The translations under genes were made by a program, and so were the position numbers. The notes under the pieces were generated by a model that was given only the letters and a program-made list of their open reading frames with translations, searched no databases and was not told where the DNA came from. From positions 23,456-87,455 of the forward strand of contig JANSYO010000015.1 in NCBI GenBank assembly GCA_024742395.1: a stretch of DNA of 64,000 nucleotides. The letters run 5' to 3'. Each line of letters opens with the position of its first letter. Position 1 is the first letter of the stretch. The stretch comes from Cytophagales bacterium. GTDB lineage: Bacteria > Bacteroidota > Bacteroidia > Cytophagales > Spirosomataceae. Below, in pieces: positions 54,464 to 63,249 of this stretch.

Positions 54464-54852
54464 TTTTTATAATCAAGTGTAAGTTGGGGAGTGTCAATGA
54501 CCCTCCCCAATCTCATTATCTGATTTAAATTACTAACCTATGTTTAAAACTTAATGTCAGAAACAGCCCATTTTATGGGATTAAAACGCTTTTGAAGAAA
54601 CAGCCTCATTTTGCCCTTGCTTCATGTATGTAAAATTAGATAATCAGTGGCTGTCCTTAATAGCACTTTTTTATCTAATCTATGAATCAAACTATATAAA
54701 CACGCCCCTTATGACTCTATAAAAGAATATACCCTCTTAGAATTATACCAAATTGATCAATAAATTAGAAGTAAAAATACTCTATTCGTTAATTAGGAAA
54801 TAACACTCAATTATCCCTTTTTTGTAATTCTTTAAATACATTTCCTGTCACT
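54464..54852. promoter_or_regulatory. 389-base divergent control region (mannanase / AraC regulator)
   Basis: No gene is seen here. It holds (a) an 8-bp inverted repeat TTGGGGAG / CTCCCCAA at 54484-54491 and 54503-54510, which would form a hairpin in the mannanase leader, and (b) two direct copies of AGAAACAGCC at 54559-54568 and 54596-54605, spaced 37 bases, plus an inverted half (GGCTGT, 54649-54654). Both sets are candidates for control by the adjacent AraC protein. No strong TAnnTTTG box was found. Confidence 0.45.
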
Positions 54853-55737
54853 ATGTCTCATATTTATAGAGAAATAACACCACTGACACAATACGATTGC
54901 TTCACTATATTCAGTAGGAGTAAAACGAATTTTGACTTCCCTATTCATTTTCACGAGGAGTATGAAATTAATTTAATTCTTAATGGGAAAGGTGTGAAAA
55001 GGGTGGTTGGAGACCACCAGGAAGTAATTGGAAATGCTGAGCTAGTGCTGGTAGGTTCAAACCTGCCTCATGGCTGGTTTACACACGAGTTTAACATTGA
55101 AAAAAATGGAGGTGATATTGAAGAAATTACTATTCAGTTTCACAGAGATCTTTTTGATGACAATTTCCTGAAACGGAATCAACTTTATTTTATTCGTGAG
55201 CTGCTTGATAAGTCGGCCCGAGGAATTTATTTCTCACCCGAAACCGCTCTTAGGCTAGCTCCATTATTTCAAAGTTTAAATCAAAAAACGGGCTTTGAAA
55301 GTGTTTTGGAGTTCATGAAAATCATGCATGAACTTTCTTGCTCTCAGAATATGCGTTTGCTTTCTAATGATTCTTTCAATGATAGAAAGATCAGTTATAA
55401 CAGCCGTAGAATAGAGGCCGTTTTTGAGCATATGAGAACACATTATGCCAAAGAAGTTACGCTTACAGAAGTGGCAAAAATAGCCGGAATGACGGATGTG
55501 TCATTTAGCAGGTTTATTAAAAAAAGAACGGGCAAGACATTCATTGAAAGTCTGAATGAAATCAGGATAGGCCACTCGGCTCGTTTGCTGATTGACACCA
55601 CTGAAACTATCTCTGAAATAGCTTATAAATGTGGTTTTAACAACCTTTCCTATTTTAATAGACTCTTCAAATCAAAGAAAAGTATGACACCTAAGCAATT
55701 TAGAGAGGAGTTTGTGGGAACGCGGGCATTTATATAA
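54853..55737 (+). CDS. AraC-family transcriptional regulator
   Basis: The 294-residue protein has an N-terminal cupin-like ligand domain (FPIHFHEEYEINLILNGKGVK, LPHGWF) and a C-terminal pair of helix-turn-helix motifs (VTLTEVAKIAGMTDVSFSRF; ISEIAYKCGFNNLSYFNRLF). It should bind a sugar and switch on the divergent mannan genes. The AraC type is common for carbohydrate control in Cytophagales, instead of hybrid two-component systems. It converges with the ABC permease gene at a gap of 3 bases. Confidence 0.9.
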   Translation: MSHIYREITPLTQYDCFTIFSRSKTNFDFPIHFHEEYEINLILNGKGVKRVVGDHQEVIGNAELVLVGSNLPHGWFTHEFNIEKNGGDIEEITIQFHRDLFDDNFLKRNQLYFIRELLDKSARGIYFSPETALRLAPLFQSLNQKTGFESVLEFMKIMHELSCSQNMRLLSNDSFNDRKISYNSRRIEAVFEHMRTHYAKEVTLTEVAKIAGMTDVSFSRFIKKRTGKTFIESLNEIRIGHSARLLIDTTETISEIAYKCGFNNLSYFNRLFKSKKSMTPKQFREEFVGTRAFI

Positions 55738-55740
55738 GAT

Positions 55741-56862
55741 TTACGCAGACCTCTTCCTATAATTTCTTACAGCCAAAAAGTTGAAGCCAAAAGCAAAGGC
55801 AATCATGGCATAAAACTCTGGCAGAAGATCTGAAAAGTTGCTTCCTTTGATGTATACAGCTCTTATTACCTTAATAAAATAAGTAGGTGGGTTCACTTTT
55901 GTGAGCCATTGAGCCCATTCTGGCATGCTCTCTACTGGAGTATATAAGCCCCCAAGCAGGATGAAAACCATCATAAAAAAGAAGGCAAACAAGGTGGCTT
56001 GTTGCTGAGTCTCAGCAAAAGTACTGACAAGCAAACCTATGCCCAAAACCCCTAAAAGATAAACAGCAGAAAATACATACACTGTAAAATATGAGCCCAC
56101 GGGAATAATACCGAAAATTACCCAGGCTACCAGCATACCTAAAGTTATACTGACTAAACCTAACACCCAGAAAGGAATCAATTTTCCCAGAATAAACTGA
56201 TACTTTTTAATGGGGGTAACGTTTAGCTGTTCTATGGTTCCCACCTCTTTTTCTGCTACAATGTTCAGAGCTGTCAGAAAAGCTCCCACCATGGTGACCA
56301 AAATGGCCAAAATACCCGGCACCATAAAAAGGTAATAACTAAAATGAGGGTTATACCAGTTTGCCGAGGTTATTTCTATCAGAGGTAACGGATTCATCCT
56401 TGGAAACTGAACCCATTCCTCTCTTACTTCCCGATTAAACTCGGCAATAATCTGTCCGGCGTAGGCGGTACCTAAACCTGCCCTAACACCATTCACGGCA
56501 TCTGCTGCAATATGCACTTTAGCTGCACTTTCTTTGATCAGGTCTTTCTCAAAATTTTGGGGAATTGTCAGGATAATATCCGTGTCTCCCTCACCTACCG
56601 TTTCCATTGACTTTTGATAGGAGTTATTGTATTCGGCCAGTTGAAAGTAGCCACTGGCTACCAGCTTATTGGTTAACCTTCTGGAGTACGATGAATGATC
56701 GTGATCTACCACTGAAATGTCAATTTGTTTTATCTCATAATCAGCAGCCAAGGGAATTAAGATCAGCTGAATAATAGGCATAAGAAAAATCAGCCTCAGA
56801 ATGGCAGGATCTCTGAATATCTGCTTGAATTCTTTTTGTAGTAAGAAAAGTAAATTATTCAT
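55741..56862 (-). CDS. ABC-2 type permease (second of pair)
   Basis: The 373-residue protein has an N-terminal membrane helix, a large periplasmic part (about residues 45-165) and five helices at the C-terminus, with NVTPIKKYQFILGKLIPFW. This is the YhhJ/YbhR/YbhS type of permease of drug or lipid exporters. It is 7 bases after the first permease gene and the last gene of the operon. Confidence 0.88.
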   Translation of the reverse strand: MNNLLFLLQKEFKQIFRDPAILRLIFLMPIIQLILIPLAADYEIKQIDISVVDHDHSSYSRRLTNKLVASGYFQLAEYNNSYQKSMETVGEGDTDIILTIPQNFEKDLIKESAAKVHIAADAVNGVRAGLGTAYAGQIIAEFNREVREEWVQFPRMNPLPLIEITSANWYNPHFSYYLFMVPGILAILVTMVGAFLTALNIVAEKEVGTIEQLNVTPIKKYQFILGKLIPFWVLGLVSITLGMLVAWVIFGIIPVGSYFTVYVFSAVYLLGVLGIGLLVSTFAETQQQATLFAFFFMMVFILLGGLYTPVESMPEWAQWLTKVNPPTYFIKVIRAVYIKGSNFSDLLPEFYAMIAFAFGFNFLAVRNYRKRSA

Positions 56863-56869
56863 TGTGTTA

Positions 56870-57991
56870 TCAGGCTAATCTTACTTTAAATTTTTTGATG
56901 GCGGCAGCCAAAAACACAAGAGTCATTCCCAACAAAATAACTGTTTGTTTAATAATAAAGCCGAAACCGAGACCTTTGACCATGATGGAGCTCACGATAC
57001 TGTAATACCATTTTGTGGGTACAATGTTGCTGACAATTTGCAGGGGTTTAGGCATATTTTCTATTGGAAACATAAAACCACTAAAAACTAACGCCGGCAT
57101 AAGAAACCCCACCAGTGAAATAAACATAGCCACCTGCTGAGAATCCACTATAGAAGAGATCAAAAGCCCCAAAGAAAGAGTGGTTAAAATAAACAAAAGA
57201 CTCTCGGCTAAAAGCAAGGGTAATGACCCTGCAATAGGCATATCCAACACAAAAACGGCCATTAACAAAATCAAAATGAGGTCAACAAAACATAGAACCA
57301 AATACGGAATAGCCTTACTAATTACCACCATAAGTGGCTTCATTGGTGAGACAAGCAGAATCTCCATGGTACCCATTTCTTTTTCCTTTACTATAGAAAC
57401 GGAAGTCATCATAGCCCCCAGTAGCATCAAAATTAACGTCATTACCCCGGGCACAAAGTTGTAGGAGCTTTTCAGCTGTGGATTATAAAGCATTCTGGTT
57501 TCTACCTTTATTTCATAAGGCAGTTTTTGTAGGCCGAAAATCTCGTTCTGAAAATCCCGGATTATTGCCGAGGCATAATTAATGACAATGTTTGAGGTAT
57601 TGGGATCAGAAGCATCACCAATAAGCCGAACCTGAGCGGCATTAGTATGCAGTAAATCGTCATTGAAGTTCTGCGGAAAAATAACCACTAGTCTTGCCTC
57701 GCCTTTTTTAAAGACTTCCTCTATTTGACTCTCAGAATTTAAATTTTTAGTTACCGTAAAATACTGGCTTTGATCTATTCTATCAATGACCCTAAGGGTC
57801 ATCTCGTCTTTAGAATAATCCAATATCGCTACAGAAGAGTTCTTCACCTCAGATGATAAGGCAAAGCCAAAAATAAGCATCATCATCACTGGTAAGCCCA
57901 GCAAAATCAGCATACTCTTTCTATCTCTAAAGAGATGTTGAAATTCTTTTCGTACAAAGGATAAAAATATCTTCATTGTATTGTTGGTCAA
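56870..57991 (-). CDS. ABC-2 type permease (first of pair)
   Basis: The product has the same layout as its neighbour (N-terminal helix, periplasmic domain, five C-terminal helices; MGTMEILLVSPMKPLMVVISK) and the same length, so the pair arose by duplication. They probably form a heterodimer channel. The start may be at the second ATG (M6). It directly follows the second ATPase gene. Confidence 0.88.
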   Translation of the reverse strand: MTNNTMKIFLSFVRKEFQHLFRDRKSMLILLGLPVMMMLIFGFALSSEVKNSSVAILDYSKDEMTLRVIDRIDQSQYFTVTKNLNSESQIEEVFKKGEARLVVIFPQNFNDDLLHTNAAQVRLIGDASDPNTSNIVINYASAIIRDFQNEIFGLQKLPYEIKVETRMLYNPQLKSSYNFVPGVMTLILMLLGAMMTSVSIVKEKEMGTMEILLVSPMKPLMVVISKAIPYLVLCFVDLILILLMAVFVLDMPIAGSLPLLLAESLLFILTTLSLGLLISSIVDSQQVAMFISLVGFLMPALVFSGFMFPIENMPKPLQIVSNIVPTKWYYSIVSSIMVKGLGFGFIIKQTVILLGMTLVFLAAAIKKFKVRLA

Positions 57992-58732
57992 TTATTCGCC
58001 CCTTTTAGCCCCTCGGGCCAATTCCAGAAATACATCATTCATGTCTTTCACACCAAAGTCTTTTTTCATGTCTGAAGGATTATTTAGGGCTGCTATAGCC
58101 CCATCTACCATAATGCTTACCCTGTCACAGTATTCAGCTTCGTCCATATAGTGGGTAGTGACAAAAACGGTAATGCCGCGATTCGATGCCTCATAAATCA
58201 TATCCCAGAACTGACGCCTGGTAATGGGATCTACCCCACCTGTTGGCTCATCCAAAAACACAATTCTGGGTTCATGAAGAATAGCGGTAGAAAAAGATAT
58301 TTTTTGTTTCCAGCCTAAAGGCAAGGAGCCCACCAATTTATCTGCTTCATGCACCAAACCCAGCCTTTCAATCAGCTCATTTGTCTTCTCTTTAAGCCGC
58401 TTCCTCTCAATACCATAAATCCCCCCAAAGAATTGAATATTCTCTTTGACAGTCAGATTGTTATACAAGGAAAACTTTTGACTCATATAGCCAATGTGTT
58501 TTTTTATGTCTTCGCTTTCTTTATATACATCAAACCCTGCCACCTTTGCCTCTCCAGAGGTAGGACTTAGCAGCCCGCAAAGAATCCTCATGGCGGTAGT
58601 TTTACCCGCCCCGTTTGCTCCCAGGAAGCCGAAAATCTCTCCTTTGTAAACATCGAAGGTAATGGCATCTACTGCCGTAAAATCACCGAACTGTTTGGTA
58701 AGGTTTTCAGTATGTATGACTGTCTCAAGCAT
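57992..58732 (-). CDS. ABC transporter ATPase with degenerate signature
   Basis: The 246-residue protein has a normal Walker A (GANGAGKTT, 38-46) and Walker B (RIVFLDEPTGG), but the signature loop reads LPLGWKQK instead of LSGGQ. This variant is usual in the second half of RbbA/YbhF-like twin ATPases, so the pair with 58725-59654 is likely a heterodimer with one non-consensus site. It overlaps the preceding ATPase gene by 8 bases. Confidence 0.92.
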   Translation of the reverse strand: MLETVIHTENLTKQFGDFTAVDAITFDVYKGEIFGFLGANGAGKTTAMRILCGLLSPTSGEAKVAGFDVYKESEDIKKHIGYMSQKFSLYNNLTVKENIQFFGGIYGIERKRLKEKTNELIERLGLVHEADKLVGSLPLGWKQKISFSTAILHEPRIVFLDEPTGGVDPITRRQFWDMIYEASNRGITVFVTTHYMDEAEYCDRVSIMVDGAIAALNNPSDMKKDFGVKDMNDVFLELARGAKRGE

Positions 58733-59654
58733 GGGTTTCCTGCTCTAACATGAGCTTTATAAATACATCTTCTATGTTTGGGGCTATTCTTGAAAAACTA
58801 AGACCTTCAAAGCCTTTATCTTTTAAATAAGCCTTAAATTCTGTTTCGCCTTCCAGATCATTTTTTAGCACCACATGATTCTCTTCACCAAATGCATAAC
58901 AACTTACCGTTTCTTCATAGGCCCTTACCTCCTGAATTAATCTGTACCTATCCTTTGCTCTGATGGCAAACAAGGGCCTTTCATGTTTTTCTAAAATAGC
59001 AGGGAGAGTGTCTATTTCCAGAATCTCACCCTTCTGTATTAATGCAATTCTGTCACAGCGGGAAGCTTCATCCATGTAAGGCGTAGAAACCACGATGGTA
59101 ATTCCTTTCTTTTTCAAAAGGTCCAGCATGTCCCAGAATTCTTTTCGCGAAACCGGATCAACACCCGTAGTAGGCTCATCTAAAAAAAGTACTTTTGGTT
59201 CATGAACCAGAGCACAGCACAAAGCCAATTTCTGCTTCATACCCCCTGAAAGCTTACCTGCCAACCTGTGCTTGAATGGCTCAAGCTGCACATAAATGTC
59301 TTTAATGAGGTGATAATTTTCTGCTACTGTAGTATTAAAAACTGTGGCAAAGAAATTCAAATTCTCTTCTACACTAAGATCTTGGTACAATGAGAACCTT
59401 CCGGGCATATATCCTACTATTTTCCTTATATCCCAAAGATCAGTTACAATATCAAAACCTGCTACAGTAGCCGAACCTTCATCAGGTACCAGCAGTGTGG
59501 TAAGTAGTCTGAATAGAGTGGTTTTCCCGGCTCCATCTGGACCAATAAGCCCAAAAAGCTCACCTGAAGCTACCTCAAACTCTATATTCTTTAGGGCTTG
59601 AACGGTACCTTTTTCGTAGGTTTTACTGATATTTCTTACCTTAACCTCTGCCAT
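58725..59654 (-). CDS. ABC transporter ATPase with canonical signature
   Basis: The 309-residue ATPase has Walker A GPDGAGKTT (38-46), signature LSGGMKQK and Walker B KVLFLDEPTTG, plus a C-terminal extension of about 80 residues often found in drug/lipid exporter ATPases. It matches the first half of the E. coli YbhF and RbbA proteins. The start overlaps the last base of the HlyD gene, so translation is coupled. Confidence 0.93.
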   Translation of the reverse strand: MAEVKVRNISKTYEKGTVQALKNIEFEVASGELFGLIGPDGAGKTTLFRLLTTLLVPDEGSATVAGFDIVTDLWDIRKIVGYMPGRFSLYQDLSVEENLNFFATVFNTTVAENYHLIKDIYVQLEPFKHRLAGKLSGGMKQKLALCCALVHEPKVLFLDEPTTGVDPVSRKEFWDMLDLLKKKGITIVVSTPYMDEASRCDRIALIQKGEILEIDTLPAILEKHERPLFAIRAKDRYRLIQEVRAYEETVSCYAFGEENHVVLKNDLEGETEFKAYLKDKGFEGLSFSRIAPNIEDVFIKLMLEQETHA

Positions 59655-60631
59655 TAAAGTTTTACTTCTCCGTACATTCCGATTTTTAGAAAACCATCAT
59701 TTCTGACACTGATTTTTGTAGCGTAAACCAGATTGGCTCTTTCATCTTTGGTCTGAATAGTTTTAGGGGTAAACTCCGCTTTATCTGAGATCCACTCCAC
59801 TTTTCCTGGCAATTCTTTGTATCCCTCTTCACCATTATCCACAAACACCTTTACTTCCTGCCCTACCTTCATGCTGGCCAACTGGCTGTTGGTGATATAA
59901 GCTCTTAACTTAAGTTCTCTCATATCAGCTACTTTATAAAGGGCCTTACCTTGACCAGTTATTTCGTTTTGCTCCGCATACTTCAACAATACCGTTCCCG
60001 CTACCGGATTCACAATCTGGCATTTACCAATCATATTATCCATTTGAGCTATTCTTTCCTCCAGCGGCTTTCGTTCGCTCAGAACGGCACGGTTTCCAAT
60101 GGCAATCTGTTGCTCAGCAGACTTAATTTGCTGTAAGGTTACGTTTAGCTGGCTTTCGGCGGCTTCAATTTGCTTTTTCAGAACATCCACATTTCCTGTT
60201 ATATCATCTAACTGTTTCTGTGGAACGGCCTCCGCATTCACTAACCTCTGCAATCTGCCTTGCTCCTTTAATAAAACAGCCAACTGTTCTTTCTGAACGG
60301 CCAGCTGCTTCCTTTGAGAATTGTGCTGCTCCTTTAAAACCTGCACTTGTGGACCTGCAGAATTTTGCTTTGCAGCCAGAGCCTCAACACTGGCTGCAAC
60401 CTGAGCCTTTTGTAAACTCAAGTTCTCACAATCAATCATACCCACAGTTTGTCCTGCCGCCAGAGACATGCCTTCTTCAAGCTCAAAAGCAACTATTTTG
60501 CCGTTAGCCTCCGAAGAAACAATCACCTCAGTGGCTTCAAAAACGCCTGAAGCATCAAACTCCTGATCATTGCCATTGCAAGCAGATAGAAGAACAGCCA
60601 TAGCTCCTAATTGAATAAAATATCTTTTCAT
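59654..60631 (-). CDS. HlyD-type membrane fusion lipoprotein
   Basis: From the ATG at 60629-60631 the protein has a lipobox (AVLLSAC), a biotinyl-lipoyl-like half (EANGKIVAFELEEGMSLAAG), a long coiled coil of about 100 residues rich in Gln/Glu/Ala and a beta-barrel (VKVFVDNGEEGYKELPGKV). It would join the inner-membrane ABC exporter to the TolC protein. A longer frame upstream reaches 60664 but begins before the signal. Confidence 0.9.
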   Translation of the reverse strand: MKRYFIQLGAMAVLLSACNGNDQEFDASGVFEATEVIVSSEANGKIVAFELEEGMSLAAGQTVGMIDCENLSLQKAQVAASVEALAAKQNSAGPQVQVLKEQHNSQRKQLAVQKEQLAVLLKEQGRLQRLVNAEAVPQKQLDDITGNVDVLKKQIEAAESQLNVTLQQIKSAEQQIAIGNRAVLSERKPLEERIAQMDNMIGKCQIVNPVAGTVLLKYAEQNEITGQGKALYKVADMRELKLRAYITNSQLASMKVGQEVKVFVDNGEEGYKELPGKVEWISDKAEFTPKTIQTKDERANLVYATKISVRNDGFLKIGMYGEVKL

Positions 60632-60742
60632 CTGTGTATTTTTAAAAATTTTCAAAGGTCGCATACCGTTGCCCGAAAGTTCATTATGATCTTTTTTGGG
60701 GTAAACTGTATGCTCATTTCATCTTTGTTAAAACTATGTCTA

Positions 60743-62002
60743 CTACTGCCCTAAAAGCAGCTTTATATTTCTTTGAGTTTGTAATAATTGAACCTCATGA
60801 ATAATCTTAGATTTCTTGGCCAGATCCTCCTGGTCAAGCTTTTCCAGATAATCTGTGGCAGTTACTATCCCATTTTCAAGCTGAGCATCTGCCACCATTC
60901 TTATCTGCTCACGAATGGCGATTAATTGATCATCGCTTTCTATGAGACCTTCCAGACGTTCAAGTTCTTTTTGCTGACTAGCCAGCTGAACATTAGAGGC
61001 CAACAGAAAACTTTGTTTCTGTTTCTCCAGCCTCAAAGCATTCACTTTAACCTGCTGCAAATCATTGGTCTGCCCACCGTTATATAAATAGCTTAATGGA
61101 ATCTTTAATTGCAAACCACCTATAAAATAGGGGGAGAAATCACGAGCCAAAAAGTTTAAACCCGGGCGACCGTAACCACCGGTCCCAAAAAGTACCAGCT
61201 TAGGTAAATTCTTTGCTTTTATTAATTTTTCTGATGCACTAAGAGCCTTTTGCTGGGCACTTAAAAAAGACAATTCAGGCCTGGTATTGTTCGCAAATTC
61301 TACCATAGGATTTACTGGGGCTTCGAATTCTTCAATTGGCGAAACTTTTTGACCTGTCAATAAATAAATCCCTTCTAATGCCGCCTCCTTTTTCTTTTCA
61401 ATCTCGGCCAACTGCTGCTGAAGTTCAATTTTTTTGGCCTTTATGGCTAAAAGATCACTTTTAACTGCCACACCATTATCAACCGCCGCCTGAAGTGTGT
61501 TCATTTTTTTGTTTATTTCAGCCAATAAAACCTGAACATTCGCTTTTTGCTTATCAGCAAACAGAACTCCAAAATAAAGCTGAGTAAGCTGCTCTTCTAT
61601 TTTATATATATCTGTATTTAATCTGGCCTTTTCTACCTCTCCGTTGCTTTTAGCCATCGCCTTTTGGGCAGAGGTAAGTCCACCATCCCAAAGATTCTGC
61701 TGCACATCGAGTGTTAGCTTATATTGGTCTTTTGGCGGGGGCAAAATAGAAACGCCCGGCAGCGATATATCTATAGAAGTCACTTCAGACTGCCAGGTAG
61801 CCTGACCTCCCAATGACGATTGTGGCAAATAGGCACCAGCCAGCTGTTTAACTTGTAAATCAGTTAATTCTTCTATCAGAGCTAGTTGCTGATTTTGTGG
61901 GTGATGATCTTTGGCTCTAGCTATTAGCTCATCCAAACTCACCCCCTGCCCAAAAGACAAAGAAGCTACTAAAACGAAAGTCAATGAAAGTATTTTTTTC
62001 AT
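60743..62002 (-). CDS. TolC-family outer membrane efflux protein
   Basis: The 419-residue protein has a Sec signal (SLSFGQ) and the two repeats of the outer-membrane efflux family, with long helices rich in Gln, Ala and Lys (VNALRLEKQKQSFLLASNVQ region) and a short beta region in each half. It should form the outer-membrane duct of this exporter. The TetR gene precedes it by one base; 111 bases separate it from HlyD with no feature seen. Confidence 0.9.
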   Translation of the reverse strand: MKKILSLTFVLVASLSFGQGVSLDELIARAKDHHPQNQQLALIEELTDLQVKQLAGAYLPQSSLGGQATWQSEVTSIDISLPGVSILPPPKDQYKLTLDVQQNLWDGGLTSAQKAMAKSNGEVEKARLNTDIYKIEEQLTQLYFGVLFADKQKANVQVLLAEINKKMNTLQAAVDNGVAVKSDLLAIKAKKIELQQQLAEIEKKKEAALEGIYLLTGQKVSPIEEFEAPVNPMVEFANNTRPELSFLSAQQKALSASEKLIKAKNLPKLVLFGTGGYGRPGLNFLARDFSPYFIGGLQLKIPLSYLYNGGQTNDLQQVKVNALRLEKQKQSFLLASNVQLASQQKELERLEGLIESDDQLIAIREQIRMVADAQLENGIVTATDYLEKLDQEDLAKKSKIIHEVQLLQTQRNIKLLLGQ

Positions 62003-62003
62003 C

Positions 62004-62612
62004 TTAATCTACTTTGAGAATCTTAGAAACATAGAGCTGAACTTCCTGAATACGAGCCTCCATGAGCTCAAAAAATTCATCTCCCTGTATTTTAAAAACG
62101 TGATTTAATATCGGCCTGCCCAAATATGGGAACACACACATTCCAATAACAGACAAGGCCAATTGCAAAGGATTTATTTCTGCCACTTTGCCCTCCTGAA
62201 AATCTTTGAAATAAGAAGTAAAAAGGTTCTGAGCCAAAGAGGCCTTAAGTGGTAACTTATCAATAAAAACCTCCTGCCCTTTTCTGTTTATCGTGGTTAT
62301 TATAAAGATGGGAATGTATGGATGCTGATTAATGAAATGAATATACTTCTCAATAAAGGAATGAATCTTCTGTTCAAATGAATTCTCTTGAGCAAATATC
62401 TCATTCACTTCAGGAAAAAAGTACCGTGCCTTTTCTTCAAAAATGCGTTCAAAAAGCAGGTCTTTAGAGCGAAAGTAATAATGCAGCATGGCTTTATTGA
62501 TTTCTGCCTTATTCGCAATTTCCTGCATTCTGGCTCCATCAAAACCAGACTGCAAAAACACCTCTTCTGCAGCTGCTAGAATTTTCTCTTCTGTGGTTTG
62601 CTCCGTCCCCAA
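62004..62612 (-). CDS. TetR/AcrR-family repressor of the export operon
   Basis: The 202-residue protein has the TetR helix-turn-helix at its N-terminus (AAEEVFLQSGFDGARMQEIA, NKAMLHYYFRSKDLLFERIF) and an all-helical ligand domain. As the first gene of the export operon, in front of two palindromic sites, it is very likely an autorepressor that responds to the exported compound. Confidence 0.92.
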   Translation of the reverse strand: MGTEQTTEEKILAAAEEVFLQSGFDGARMQEIANKAEINKAMLHYYFRSKDLLFERIFEEKARYFFPEVNEIFAQENSFEQKIHSFIEKYIHFINQHPYIPIFIITTINRKGQEVFIDKLPLKASLAQNLFTSYFKDFQEGKVAEINPLQLALSVIGMCVFPYLGRPILNHVFKIQGDEFFELMEARIQEVQLYVSKILKVD

Positions 62613-62617
62613 CTTTT

Positions 62618-62629
62618 AACTATTTAGTT
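62618..62629. promoter_or_regulatory. TetR operator candidate, distal copy
   Basis: AACTATTTAGTT is a 12-bp site with 5-bp arms around TT. It shares the pattern AACyATTTrGTT with the copy at 62644-62655, 26 bases away. It lies 6 to 17 bases before the TetR start codon. Confidence 0.65.
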
Positions 62630-62641
62630 TTACTTTTTGGT

Positions 62642-62657
62642 TTAACCATTTGGTTAA
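62642..62657. promoter_or_regulatory. TetR operator candidate on the transcription start
   Basis: TTAACCATTTGGTTAA has 7-bp arms around TT and lies immediately downstream of the -7 box, where RNA polymerase would begin. A bound repressor there would block the promoter. Confidence 0.7.
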
Positions 62658-62664
62658 TGCTATG

Positions 62665-62697
62665 CAAACGTAGTTCTAAATTGTAGAAGTATCCAAA
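62665..62697 (-). promoter_or_regulatory. Promoter of the TetR-ABC export operon
   Basis: On the minus strand TTTG (complement of 62694-62697), 21 bases, then TACGTTTG (complement of 62665-62672): a full match to TTTG / TAnnTTTG. Confidence 0.65.
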
Positions 62698-62812
62698 TTT
62701 TTCATGTTTTTTTTTGAAGTAACCTTTTGAAATTCTGCAGTACACCTCCTACCCACGGCAAGGTACTTTGATCTAATGATCAACTAGTTGTGTCTCGAAA
62801 ATAGCATTTACT

Positions 62813-63190
62813 TTACAACGCCGTTAAAACATAGCTCTTGATCTTTTGAATTTTCTTTGATCCTGCACTTTTGAATTCATAAACATCACAGAATTCAAAA
62901 CGATTACCCTTAGAATCTATGAACAAACCATTTGCGGCAGCAGTTTTCCCATGTGTAATAATATTATAAAGCTCCATCGAAGCCAATGGGCTATCTTTTA
63001 AAGTTTTGGCCATTCTTTCAAAAGACATTTTACCCGTCACTATTTTGTCCGCTACCATGTCCCATATGATGTCTTCCTCTACCATATCCAGTAAGGAAGA
63101 GAAATTGCCGTTCAGAAAAGCCTCATTAAAGGCTATAACTAATTGAGCTTTGGGAGAATTTCCACAATTACCAGGAAGGATTAAACGCAT
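62813..63190 (-). CDS. SnoaL-like (NTF2 fold) small protein
   Basis: The 125-residue protein has the NTF2/SnoaL-like pattern: VIAFNEAFLNGNFSSLLDMV, EDIIWDMVADKIVTGK, and FCDVYEFKS. No signal or enzymatic motif was recognised. These domains often are small-molecule isomerases or stress proteins of unknown target. It is close to a GyrI-like gene on the same strand, 59 bases away. Confidence 0.75.
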   Translation of the reverse strand: MRLILPGNCGNSPKAQLVIAFNEAFLNGNFSSLLDMVEEDIIWDMVADKIVTGKMSFERMAKTLKDSPLASMELYNIITHGKTAAANGLFIDSKGNRFEFCDVYEFKSAGSKKIQKIKSYVLTAL

Positions 63191-63249
63191 ATTTTCAATT
63201 GCTTTGATTTAACAGAGAATGAGGATTGAGAAATAGACAAATGAGTCAC

